NCBI GenBank assembly: GCA_002728565.1
Contig: PBUX01000046.1
Coordinates: 1 to 5,934, forward strand
Length of the DNA: 5,934 nucleotides
Origin: Methanobacteriota archaeon
Lineage (GTDB): Archaea > Thermoplasmatota > Poseidoniia > Poseidoniales > Thalassarchaeaceae
Reading direction: 5' to 3'
The notes under the pieces are model-generated. The model made no database searches. It had not been told where the DNA came from and worked only from the letters and a program-made list of their open reading frames with translations. Positions within the stretch are counted from its first letter, which is position 1, and every line of letters starts with the position of its first letter. Below, in pieces: positions 1 to 5,753 of this stretch. Position numbers and translations under genes: made by a program.

Positions 1-1
1 G

Positions 2-430
2 CATCTTGGGATCAAGTGCTGTGCTCTAGAAATGGCGGCTGCAGGTGCAAGTAGGTTCGACGCTGAGCGTTTTGGAGTGTTCTTTCGTTCCAGCCCCAGG
101 CAATGCGATGTCCTGCTGGTAAATGGTCCGATAAGTAAGAAATTTGCGGACCCAATTGTCAGACTTTGGGAGCAGATGCCAGAGCCAAAGTGGTGTATTG
201 CAATGGGAGAATGTGCGATCTCGGGGGGCCCTTACTTTCAATCCTACAACGTCTTAGAGGGTGTAGATACAATCATCCCAGTTGATGTTTACATTCCAGG
301 GTGCCCACCAAGGCCTGAAGCTCTAATTGATGGCTTTGACAAGCTTAGACAGAAGATTGTCCGAATAGGAGCTCTTCCCGACGATGGTGCTCCATCATCT
401 GGTAATCCGATTATCGTTGGAGACGACTAG
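2..430 (+). CDS. nuoB: Complex I subunit NuoB, 5' partial
   Basis: NuoB carries the terminal 4Fe-4S cluster N2, which hands electrons to quinone at the junction of the peripheral and membrane arms. The open frame runs in from the window edge. The first visible codons encode HLGIKCCALE, so the paired cysteines that ligate N2 lie upstream of the first ATG at 32, and that ATG is not the start. The other two ligands are the Cys of MGECAISGGPY (codon at 212) and of PGCPPRPEAL (codon at 302), with spacing close to that of known NuoB proteins. The RFDAERFG and MPEPKW blocks are also family signatures. About 142 residues are visible; perhaps 35 to 45 N-terminal residues are missing. The stop is at 428-430 and nuoC follows after 10 bases. 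Nothing in the visible part is unusual. Confidence 0.97.
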   Translation, partial: HLGIKCCALEMAAAGASRFDAERFGVFFRSSPRQCDVLLVNGPISKKFADPIVRLWEQMPEPKWCIAMGECAISGGPYFQSYNVLEGVDTIIPVDVYIPGCPPRPEALIDGFDKLRQKIVRIGALPDDGAPSSGNPIIVGDD

Positions 431-434
431 GGTG
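431..434 (+). promoter_or_regulatory. Ribosome binding site of nuoC
   Basis: GGTG directly after the nuoB stop lies 6 bases before the ATG at 441. It matches part of the archaeal GGAGGTGA consensus. It supports 441 over the in-frame ATG at 384, which would overlap nuoB by 47 bases, and over the GTG at 432, which lies within the site itself. Confidence 0.6.
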
Positions 435-440
435 TTAAAA

Positions 441-1100
441 ATGGGTAGAATTGTTCCTCCGGAAACTCAGAAGAAGGCTGCTGAAGCACTGATATCGGGG
501 GTTTCAGAAATTAGTGGCATTGAGGCTGAGATTGTTGAGAAATCAAGTGGAACAAGCACTAGAAGCACCGTTTCGATATCCTGCCCCAAGAGTGATTGGA
601 GGGGTTTGGCTGAGATGCTGAAGGAAAAGCATGGTGTGGATTACTGCTCAATGATAACCGGAATTCATTGGCCCGATGGGGGTCCAGATAAGAACTGGGA
701 AGTGATCTATCACTTCCTGAGAATGGGAGTGGTCGACCCCCCGATTATCGATGGGGTGGTTGAACCAATCGATACAGATCCTGAGGAGCTGGCTGGACTG
801 CAAATTCCACTTGAGATCGAGGTTAGCATATGCATTCCTGAGACAGATGAGCCGTCATTGGCTTCAGTCCAGGATATTTGGGCTGGTGCGGATTGGAATG
901 AAAAGGAGACCTGGGACTTAGTTGGAATTGACTTCGAGGGGCATGTTGGCATGCGAAGAGTTCTGCAGCCACATGAAACTCCGGTTGGTTTCCATCCTTT
1001 GCAAAAGCAGCACAAACTACGTTATCATGACTTCGAGGAAATGTACGATGATGCGCAGGGATTCCTTCGAAAACCTGCAGATGCTGGGAAAATAAAGTAG
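441..1100 (+). CDS. nuoC: Complex I subunit NuoC (30 kDa type)
   Basis: NuoC is a cluster-free structural subunit of the peripheral arm that packs against NuoD and NuoB. The product is 219 residues from ATG 441. The family signature is clear at about 147-191: IWAGADWNEKETWDLVGIDF, then EGHVGMRRVL, then FHPLQKQ, corresponding to the usual AxWxEREx(W/Y)DxxGIxFxGHPxxRRIL...HPLRK pattern. The N-terminal half (about 25-95) has the expected alternating fold with HFLRMG near the end of a strand. Residues 97-124 are a Pro/Asp/Glu-rich stretch longer than the turn usually found there. The gene is separate from nuoD, unlike the fused nuoCD of enterobacteria. An in-frame ATG at 384 would add 19 residues inside nuoB and has no good binding site, so it was not used. 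Confidence 0.94.
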   Translation: MGRIVPPETQKKAAEALISGVSEISGIEAEIVEKSSGTSTRSTVSISCPKSDWRGLAEMLKEKHGVDYCSMITGIHWPDGGPDKNWEVIYHFLRMGVVDPPIIDGVVEPIDTDPEELAGLQIPLEIEVSICIPETDEPSLASVQDIWAGADWNEKETWDLVGIDFEGHVGMRRVLQPHETPVGFHPLQKQHKLRYHDFEEMYDDAQGFLRKPADAGKIK

Positions 1101-1104
1101 GTGA
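1100..1104 (+). promoter_or_regulatory. Ribosome binding site of nuoD
   Basis: GGTGA overlaps the last base of the nuoC stop. Two adjacent ATGs follow at 1106 and 1109. Only 1109 gives a 4-base spacer, the same as between GGTGA and ATG for nuoH, so 1109 is preferred. The difference is one residue. Confidence 0.6.
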
Positions 1105-1108
1105 AATG

Positions 1109-2245
1109 ATGGCAGAAATGTGGATTTCAATGGGCCCGCAGCATCCTATGACTCACGGGCTTTGGACTCTGAAGGTCAAGGTGGACGGGGAAACTGTGGT
1201 TGACACTGAGCCTGACCTTGGATATATTCACAGAGGTGTGGAGAAAATCTGCGAGGCGAGGGATTTTACCCAAATCACGACTTACTGCGATAGGCTCTGC
1301 TATGCAAGCGCAAACACATGGTCGCACTCTTACATTTATGCTGTAGAGGACTTGTTGGAAGTTGAAGTCCCAGAGCGAGCCGAGTACATTCGACTAATTG
1401 CAGTAGAGCTACAGAGGATAGCCTCTCATCTTATGTGGCTGGGAGCTTATGGGCCTGACATCGGGAATCTATCAATTATGGTCTGGTGCCTAAGAGAGAG
1501 GGAGATGATGATGGATCTCCTACAAGAGCTAGGTGGATCAAGGATGCACTATAATTTCCCCAGAGTTGGTGGTGTAAAGAGAGACCTTCCCCATGGATTC
1601 GCCCAGAGGGCTAAGGCGAAATTGAGTCTGTTTCTTGATAGGATTCAAGAATATGAGGCTTTATTCGATGAGAGTACAATATTCTTGGTTAGGACTCAAG
1701 GGGTTGGTTATTCCAAGCCTGAAGAGATGGTCAATCATGGAGTCTCGGGACCCAACCTAAGAGCTGGTGGCGTAAACTACGATGTTAGGAGGGCTCATCC
1801 CTATTCCGTATACAGCGAGCTGGATTGGGAGCCCCCTGTTGAACGCCCCTCGATCAAAGGGGCCGATTGTTATGACCGCTATAGGGTCAGGGTCGAAGAA
1901 ATGCGAGTCAGTGCAAGAATGGTTCTAGAGGCCCTTGAGAAGATTCCAAGGGGTGCTGACACTTATCATGAGCCAGGGGATCCAGCGATCATTGGGAAGG
2001 CCCCCTCTAGGGCTCCAGAGGGTACTTCGGGCTATCACCACTTTGAGGACAGTCGAGGTGAGTCGATGTTCTATATTGCGGGTGGCGGTGAAGGACGGGG
2101 CAAACAACCATACAGAGTATCGATTAGGTCGCCCATGTTCATCACCATCCCATATGCTTCAGAGTGTATGATTGGGTACAAAGTTGCTGACATACCAGCA
2201 ATTATGGGCTCCTTCGACCCCTGCATTGGAGAAACTGATAGGTGA
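1109..2245 (+). CDS. nuoD: Complex I subunit NuoD (49 kDa type)
   Basis: NuoD is the peripheral-arm subunit that, with NuoB and NuoH, forms the quinone reduction site. It descends from the large subunit of NiFe hydrogenases. The product is 378 residues from ATG 1109, typical of stand-alone NuoD. Signatures in order: MGPQHPMTHG at 8-17, whose His16 corresponds to the conserved quinone-site His; GYIHRGVEK at 38-46; DRLCY at 61-65, whose Tyr65 is the likely quinone-site Tyr; ERAEYIRLI and RIASHL around 89-108; GGVNYDVRRAHPYS and ADCYDRYRVRVEEMR in the middle; DPCIGETDR at the extreme C-terminus. That last motif keeps the first Cys of the hydrogenase DPCxxC motif, but Glu replaces the second. An alternative ATG at 1106 adds one Met. 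nuoH follows after 4 bases. Confidence 0.97.
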   Translation: MAEMWISMGPQHPMTHGLWTLKVKVDGETVVDTEPDLGYIHRGVEKICEARDFTQITTYCDRLCYASANTWSHSYIYAVEDLLEVEVPERAEYIRLIAVELQRIASHLMWLGAYGPDIGNLSIMVWCLREREMMMDLLQELGGSRMHYNFPRVGGVKRDLPHGFAQRAKAKLSLFLDRIQEYEALFDESTIFLVRTQGVGYSKPEEMVNHGVSGPNLRAGGVNYDVRRAHPYSVYSELDWEPPVERPSIKGADCYDRYRVRVEEMRVSARMVLEALEKIPRGADTYHEPGDPAIIGKAPSRAPEGTSGYHHFEDSRGESMFYIAGGGEGRGKQPYRVSIRSPMFITIPYASECMIGYKVADIPAIMGSFDPCIGETDR

Positions 2246-2246
2246 T
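2241..2246 (+). promoter_or_regulatory. Ribosome binding site of nuoH
   Basis: GGTGAT spans the end of nuoD and its stop, a strong match to the archaeal anti-Shine-Dalgarno sequence. It fixes the nuoH start at ATG 2250, and so shows that the long N-terminal extension of NuoH is probably translated. Confidence 0.75.
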
Positions 2247-2249
2247 TGA

Positions 2250-3836
2250 ATGGCAAGTAGCGACTGGTTAGATCTAAGAGGATGGATCGAGGGTTCGGTC
2301 TCTTGGTCAATGGACAATATCCATGATCTGCTTCCTTCGGAAGACATAGATCTGCAAGCAACGATTTCCCCTCCTCCGGGAATCTGGCCAAATGATATCG
2401 TAATCGGCCCCATATTCAATCTGAAAGATGGTTTTGCAGAAATTCAACCAGCGCTTGAGGGATTTTTCAGTGCGACTTTGGTTTGTACCGTCGTTTTCAC
2501 GACTCTGATGCTCACCATGCTACCTATCCCCTACATTGAGAGGAAGTTCATTGGCAGGCTGATGGATCGACTTGGCGCGACCACGACACTGAGGAGTCTT
2601 TGGGTGGGAGAAAGCGGAGTAACTGCAGGAGAATGGTGGAAACAACTACCCTTCGGAATGGGTGCTCCGATTGGCTGGCTAAATGGCCTATTGAACTCTA
2701 TTTGGGGAAATGACCACTCGCTAGAGACTGTTTCAAGAGTGAATAATAGGAGTTACCATGGCTACTGGTTCCTACTTCCTGGGTTCTTCCAAGCTTTCGC
2801 TGACTTTACGAAGTTCGCGGGTAAGGAGCATATTGTTCCTCGCAATGCTGACAAAGCGGTTTACGAAGTTGCCCCAGTAATCATAATCTCCACTACTGTA
2901 ATTGTATTCGCATTCATACCCTTTGGACCACACTATTACATTTCTAGTCCTGAGCTTTCCGCTATTTTCATGATGGCGATTTTCGGTGTTGCCCCCCTAG
3001 GGGTTTTCTTTGCCGGTTGGGCTTCGAACAACAAATATACTTTGATTGGAGGTATGCGCTCTGCTGCCCAACTCACTGCCTATGAAATTCCTCTATTGAT
3101 TACAGTACTTGGTGTATGCGTGATTAGTGGTTCTTTCAATATTATAGAAATAGTGGACTTTCAAATCAGTGAAGGCAATATCTGGAACGTATTCATGATG
3201 CCATTGGGGGCTGCCCTTTTCCTAGTGACTATGATTGCCGAGGTGGAGAGAATTCCATTCGACATGCCCGAAGCGGAGGCTGAACTTGTTGAGGGCTGGT
3301 GGACAGAATATGGGGGACTCAGGTGGGGCTTCATGTTCATGGCAGAATACATGCGATGCTATGCCGCGTGTCTCCTTTTCGCGCTATTCTTCCTAGGTGG
3401 TTGGGAAGCTCCTTTCCAAGGAACAATGGAGTCGTTGCCAGTTATTGGAGGGCTGTTCGGGTTAATCTTCTCAATCATTCCCGGCATTGCCTGGATGCTT
3501 GGGAAGGCTTGGTTGCTGTTTGCGGTATTCGTTTGGATTCGAGCATCTCTGCACCGAGTTAGGACAGACCAGATACTGGAGTTTGGATGGCAGTGGCTTC
3601 TCCCCCTGTCGATGGTAAATCTAGCAATTGCAATTTTCTTGAGGGTTTTTGTCTGGGATGATGGTTGGGGGATCGTAGCACCTTTGGCAATGATTCTGCT
3701 TGGTGTTCTTGGATTCGTAATTCTGGTCGTTGACGAGGACAAGGAGGCTCTTGAAAGCATGAAGAGGCCGTATAGTGCTCACACAGTAGTAAAGGCTTCA
3801 CCAGGTAGCCATGTTGATTCGGAGGCATTATCATGA
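2250..3836 (+). CDS. nuoH: Complex I subunit NuoH, enlarged
   Basis: NuoH is the membrane subunit that docks the peripheral arm and forms the quinone channel. Its core is orthodox: IERKFIGR at 96-103 after helix 1 (about 72-92); FADFTKFAGKEHIVPRNAD at 183-201; helix 2 ending IPFGP (223-227); GWASNNKYTLIGGMRSAAQ at 256-274; AEVERIPFDMPEAEAELVEG at 330-349 then WTEYGG; FVWIRASLHRVR at 427-438; and a helix at about 447-466. The product is 528 residues against about 330 to 350 normally. Three additions explain the excess: residues 1 to about 68 before helix 1, about 60 residues (112-170) interrupting the loop where RxGPNxxGP normally leads into the LLQPxADxxK segment, and a likely ninth helix (about 473-495) with a 33-residue hydrophilic tail. 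The start has a strong binding site; the stop overlaps nuoI as ATGA. Confidence 0.96.
   Translation: MASSDWLDLRGWIEGSVSWSMDNIHDLLPSEDIDLQATISPPPGIWPNDIVIGPIFNLKDGFAEIQPALEGFFSATLVCTVVFTTLMLTMLPIPYIERKFIGRLMDRLGATTTLRSLWVGESGVTAGEWWKQLPFGMGAPIGWLNGLLNSIWGNDHSLETVSRVNNRSYHGYWFLLPGFFQAFADFTKFAGKEHIVPRNADKAVYEVAPVIIISTTVIVFAFIPFGPHYYISSPELSAIFMMAIFGVAPLGVFFAGWASNNKYTLIGGMRSAAQLTAYEIPLLITVLGVCVISGSFNIIEIVDFQISEGNIWNVFMMPLGAALFLVTMIAEVERIPFDMPEAEAELVEGWWTEYGGLRWGFMFMAEYMRCYAACLLFALFFLGGWEAPFQGTMESLPVIGGLFGLIFSIIPGIAWMLGKAWLLFAVFVWIRASLHRVRTDQILEFGWQWLLPLSMVNLAIAIFLRVFVWDDGWGIVAPLAMILLGVLGFVILVVDEDKEALESMKRPYSAHTVVKASPGSHVDSEALS
3821..3825 (+). promoter_or_regulatory. Ribosome binding site of nuoI
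   Basis: GGAGG inside the last codons of nuoH lies 7 bases before the ATG at 3833. Aligned to GGAGGTGA, this is the same effective spacing as for nuoD and nuoH. The ATGA overlap at 3833-3836 suggests translational coupling of nuoH and nuoI. Confidence 0.7.
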
Positions 3837-4795
3837 GTTATCACCCCCATGGAACGCCGAGTCTTCGAAATCTAATTGTTAGGCCAATGTGGATCACACT
3901 GAAGACTGCACTCAGGACTGTCCCATTCCTAGGGAAGCTACGTTTTCTGAAAAACGACTATCATGGTCAAGCAGCGGACATGGTTGACGAGGAAACAAAG
4001 GGAAGAGTGGGGCCGAGCCACCCAAGTGTCGGTCAGAGTTTCTCTGCAGACAGGGAAACAAGCCAGATCATGCCTTTCGTTGAAAGGCCTGTAACGGTAA
4101 TGTACCCCTATGAGAGGCTTGAGGACTTGGAACCTTGGCTGTTTGTTCCCGGGAATTACAATGGTAGAATAGGGGTGATCTGGGAAACTTGTACTGCTTG
4201 CAAGGCATGCGTTAGAGCTTGTCCGAACGACTGTTTACACATGACAAGCGAAGTGAGAGTCAACGTACTCGATATGGCAGAAGAGGGGGAGGAATGGCAT
4301 GGCTATGGGGGGGAAATTGAAGCTGGTGGATTTGCTGCCAAAGCTAAGGATGGATTTGAAGAAATTGCAGAGGGATTCGATTTAGTCAATGATCATGCGG
4401 TAGCCCCTCAACAGTATGACTTCGCCGAGGTGATTGATATTACTGGAGATGTGGCGACTGTGAACTGGTCAGATGGTTCTGGAGTGGAAGAGGTTGGCTT
4501 GTCTGAGCTTAAGCCAGCAGAGCAGGATATAGTTTCGGGGAGGATCGATCTTGGCAGGTGCATGTTCTGTGGACTTTGCATGGAGGCCTGTCCGTTCGAG
4601 TCTTTCTTCATGACAAATGAGTATGATGGGATGTCTGGATTTACCAGAGAACAGCTCTGGATGGATGCAGACAGGACAAGAGTACTGCCGGCAGTTCATC
4701 AAGAGAGGGTGGACATGGAGCTTGCAAAGAGGGCCCAGAAGGAGATTGACAAGAGGGCCAGAAAGGCTGCTAAGGCTGCTAAGGTGGAGGCTTAG
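3833..4795 (+). CDS. nuoI: Complex I subunit NuoI, 2x[4Fe-4S], enlarged
   Basis: NuoI holds clusters N6a and N6b and relays electrons to NuoB. Both CxxCxxCxxxCP motifs are intact: Cys120/123/126/130 and Cys243/246/249/253. The usual N-terminal parts are present, TLKTALR at 22-28 and PVTVMYPYER at 86-95, but about 50 extra residues lie between them (roughly 32-84). The two motifs are 113 residues apart (Cys130 to Cys243) rather than about 30. The insertion, about 138-236, is acidic. Its second part (about 195-228) alternates hydrophobic residues in a pattern ending LSELKP that resembles a small SH3-like barrel; this is inferred from pattern only. The C-terminus (about 297-320) is Lys/Arg/Ala-rich and probably helical. 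At 320 residues it is nearly twice the usual 160 to 180. No frame break or intein splice motif is seen. Confidence 0.95.
   Translation: MSYHPHGTPSLRNLIVRPMWITLKTALRTVPFLGKLRFLKNDYHGQAADMVDEETKGRVGPSHPSVGQSFSADRETSQIMPFVERPVTVMYPYERLEDLEPWLFVPGNYNGRIGVIWETCTACKACVRACPNDCLHMTSEVRVNVLDMAEEGEEWHGYGGEIEAGGFAAKAKDGFEEIAEGFDLVNDHAVAPQQYDFAEVIDITGDVATVNWSDGSGVEEVGLSELKPAEQDIVSGRIDLGRCMFCGLCMEACPFESFFMTNEYDGMSGFTREQLWMDADRTRVLPAVHQERVDMELAKRAQKEIDKRARKAAKAAKVEA
4763..4784 (+). repeat. Short tandem repeat in the nuoI 3' end
   Basis: The 9-base unit AAGGCTGCT occurs twice in perfect tandem (4763-4771 and 4772-4780), followed by AAGG. It encodes the KAAKAAK part of the basic C-terminal tail of NuoI and runs into the nuoJ ribosome binding site. 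Length changes in whole units would stay in frame. Confidence 0.7.
4783..4790 (+). promoter_or_regulatory. Ribosome binding site of nuoJ (N-terminal part)
   Basis: GGTGGAGG within the last nuoI codons lies 6 bases before the ATG at 4797. It fixes that ATG as the start, against a longer in-frame reading from 4617 that would overlap nuoI by 179 bases and add 60 residues without membrane or NuoJ character. Confidence 0.7.
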
Positions 4796-4796
4796 T

Positions 4797-5063
4797 ATGG
4801 TGTTCAATTTTGAGACTCTTGTCTTTGTTATTGTTTCTGCAGCAGCAATAGCAGGAGCTATTGGATGCGTCTTCTCAAAACGTGTTGCACATTCTCTTCT
4901 TTGGCTAATGCTTACTTTCTTCGCTGTCGCAGGAGTGTTTTTGATGGCTCATGCGGAGATGCTAGCAGCCATACAGATCTTAGTATACCTGGGATCGGTG
5001 ATGCTAGTAGTTCAATTCGGGGTTATGCTAACGAGAAGGAAGATTCAGGATGTTGAGATATAA
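4797..5063 (+). CDS. nuoJ1: Complex I subunit NuoJ, N-terminal part
   Basis: NuoJ is a small membrane-arm subunit whose third helix moves during coupling of quinone reduction to proton pumping. This 88-residue product matches only the first three of the usual five helices: about 5-26, 31-51 and 54-78. The third helix carries the family signature, AAIQILVYLGSVM, with Tyr64 at the position of the conserved Tyr, and ends in a short basic tail. The missing C-terminal helices are encoded by the next gene. The start was set by the binding site at 4783-4790 and by the onset of hydrophobic sequence. The stop TAA shares its last base with the ATG of the next gene (TAATG). Split nuoJ/fpoJ genes are known in haloarchaea and Methanosarcina, so this is an established arrangement and not a recent frameshift. 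Confidence 0.9.
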   Translation: MVFNFETLVFVIVSAAAIAGAIGCVFSKRVAHSLLWLMLTFFAVAGVFLMAHAEMLAAIQILVYLGSVMLVVQFGVMLTRRKIQDVEI

Positions 5064-5443
5064 TGAGGGCACTGTCTGCAATCTCGGGAGTTGGCGTGTT
5101 CGCATTCATTCTTGTCCTACTGAGGGAAGCAATGGAACATACAATGTGGGATGTAGAAGGTTCTGCCCCTCCCACAACTCTAGAGTTTGCTAACTCGATG
5201 TTCGATGAATGGTCGATTGCTACCATGGTCCTAGGCGTCCTACTAGCCATGGCAATGGTGGGTGCCTCCTATTTGGTTCGCGATGAGAGGCTTGTAAACC
5301 TCTTATGGGACCTAGGAGATGATGCAGGTCAAGCTGCTGAGGCCCTTAGGACCGAGCGGACTCGTAAAGCTAGGAGGGTAGCAAGAGTCAAACCTACTGA
5401 GCGAGAAACTGTCGAGGATGAAAATTCAGAGGAGGAAGAGTGA
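5063..5443 (+). CDS. nuoJ2: Complex I subunit NuoJ, C-terminal part
   Basis: This 126-residue product supplies helices 4 and 5 of NuoJ, at about 4-20 and 52-72. The second ends in MVGASYLVR, matching the VGAxxLxR end of NuoJ proteins, and the preceding segment (about 40-52, EFANSMFDEWSIA) corresponds to the usual LGxxLFxxYxxPFE stretch. After helix 5 comes a long charged tail (73-126) not typical of NuoJ: first Arg/Lys-rich (about 97-112), then strongly acidic to the end, finishing in four Glu. No good ribosome binding site precedes the ATG; the TAATG overlap suggests translation by re-initiation from the N-terminal part, which would keep the two halves in equal amounts. The stop overlaps nuoK as TGATG. 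Similarity outside the second helix is weak, so the call rests partly on position. Confidence 0.82.
   Translation: MRALSAISGVGVFAFILVLLREAMEHTMWDVEGSAPPTTLEFANSMFDEWSIATMVLGVLLAMAMVGASYLVRDERLVNLLWDLGDDAGQAAEALRTERTRKARRVARVKPTERETVEDENSEEEE
5431..5435 (+). promoter_or_regulatory. Ribosome binding site of nuoK
   Basis: GGAGG lies 7 bases before ATG 5443 and only 4 before the in-frame GTG at 5440. The 7-base spacing equals that of nuoI, which favours ATG 5443. Confidence 0.65.
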
Positions 5444-5745
5444 TGATTGAGCCTTCTTGGATCGTAGCCCTGGGTGCAATTCTGTTTGGTATTGGACTGC
5501 TTGGGACCTTCTATCACAAAAATGCGATTGTTGTTTTGATGTGCATCGAGCTAATGCTAAATGCTGCAAATCTGAATTTTGTAGCCGCTGCCTCTCATTA
5601 TGGTGATGTCAATGGTTGGGTCTACACCGCGATAGCCATTGCCATTGCAGCTGCTGAGGTTGCAATAGGGCTTGCAATCCTATTGTCGATGTACAGCACA
5701 CAAGAGACGATATCCCTAGAAGCAGCAAATAAGCTGAGGAATTAG
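5443..5745 (+). CDS. nuoK: Complex I subunit NuoK
   Basis: NuoK is a three-helix membrane-arm subunit with buried glutamates in the proton path. From ATG 5443 the product is exactly 100 residues, the usual length. Helices are at about 5-24, 28-50 and 58-82. The two key glutamates fall at Glu36 (in CIELMLNAANLNF) and Glu72 (in AAAEVAIGLA), the same numbers as in the E. coli protein, which supports this start over the GTG at 5440. The gene overlaps the stop of the preceding gene by one base (TGATG), consistent with coupled translation. Nothing is unusual. Confidence 0.96.
   Translation: MIEPSWIVALGAILFGIGLLGTFYHKNAIVVLMCIELMLNAANLNFVAAASHYGDVNGWVYTAIAIAIAAAEVAIGLAILLSMYSTQETISLEAANKLRN
5736..5740 (+). 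promoter_or_regulatory. Possible ribosome binding site of the last gene
   Basis: GAGGA near the end of nuoK is 4 bases before an in-frame GTG at 5745 and 13 before the ATG at 5754. The spacing suits the GTG better, so the start of the last gene is uncertain by three codons. Confidence 0.4.
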
Positions 5746-5753
5746 TGTTAATT

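Noticed and set aside
384..440. Longer nuoC start at ATG 384
   Set aside because: It would overlap nuoB by 47 bases, adds residues unlike NuoC and has no fitting ribosome binding site; ATG 441 follows a GGTG site.
2071..2419. Minus-strand open frames opposite nuoD/nuoH
   Set aside because: They overlap well-supported genes, lack binding sites and recognisable domains, and are explained as antisense shadows.
2994..3007. CCCCTAGGGG palindrome followed by TTTT, terminator-like
   Set aside because: It lies inside the conserved membrane core of nuoH, encodes part of the PLGVF segment, and has too little loop to form a useful hairpin.
3359..3834. Minus-strand open frames of 91 and 133 codons opposite nuoH
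   Set aside because: Composition is low-complexity Ser/Pro/Arg, typical of the reverse of membrane-protein codons; no start signal or family resemblance.
4244..4540. Intein or intron in nuoI
   Set aside because: The insertion is only about 85 to 100 residues, fully in frame, and shows no splice-type Cys/Ser start or His-Asn end.
4617..4796. Longer nuoJ start inside nuoI
   Set aside because: The 60 added residues are an out-of-frame reading of the conserved NuoI 3' end, rich in Arg and Trp with no NuoJ similarity; ATG 4797 has a strong binding site.
4797..5443. Frameshifted single nuoJ pseudogene
   Set aside because: Each half has its own ATG, the break falls in the loop between helices 3 and 4, and the same split is known in functional archaeal complexes.
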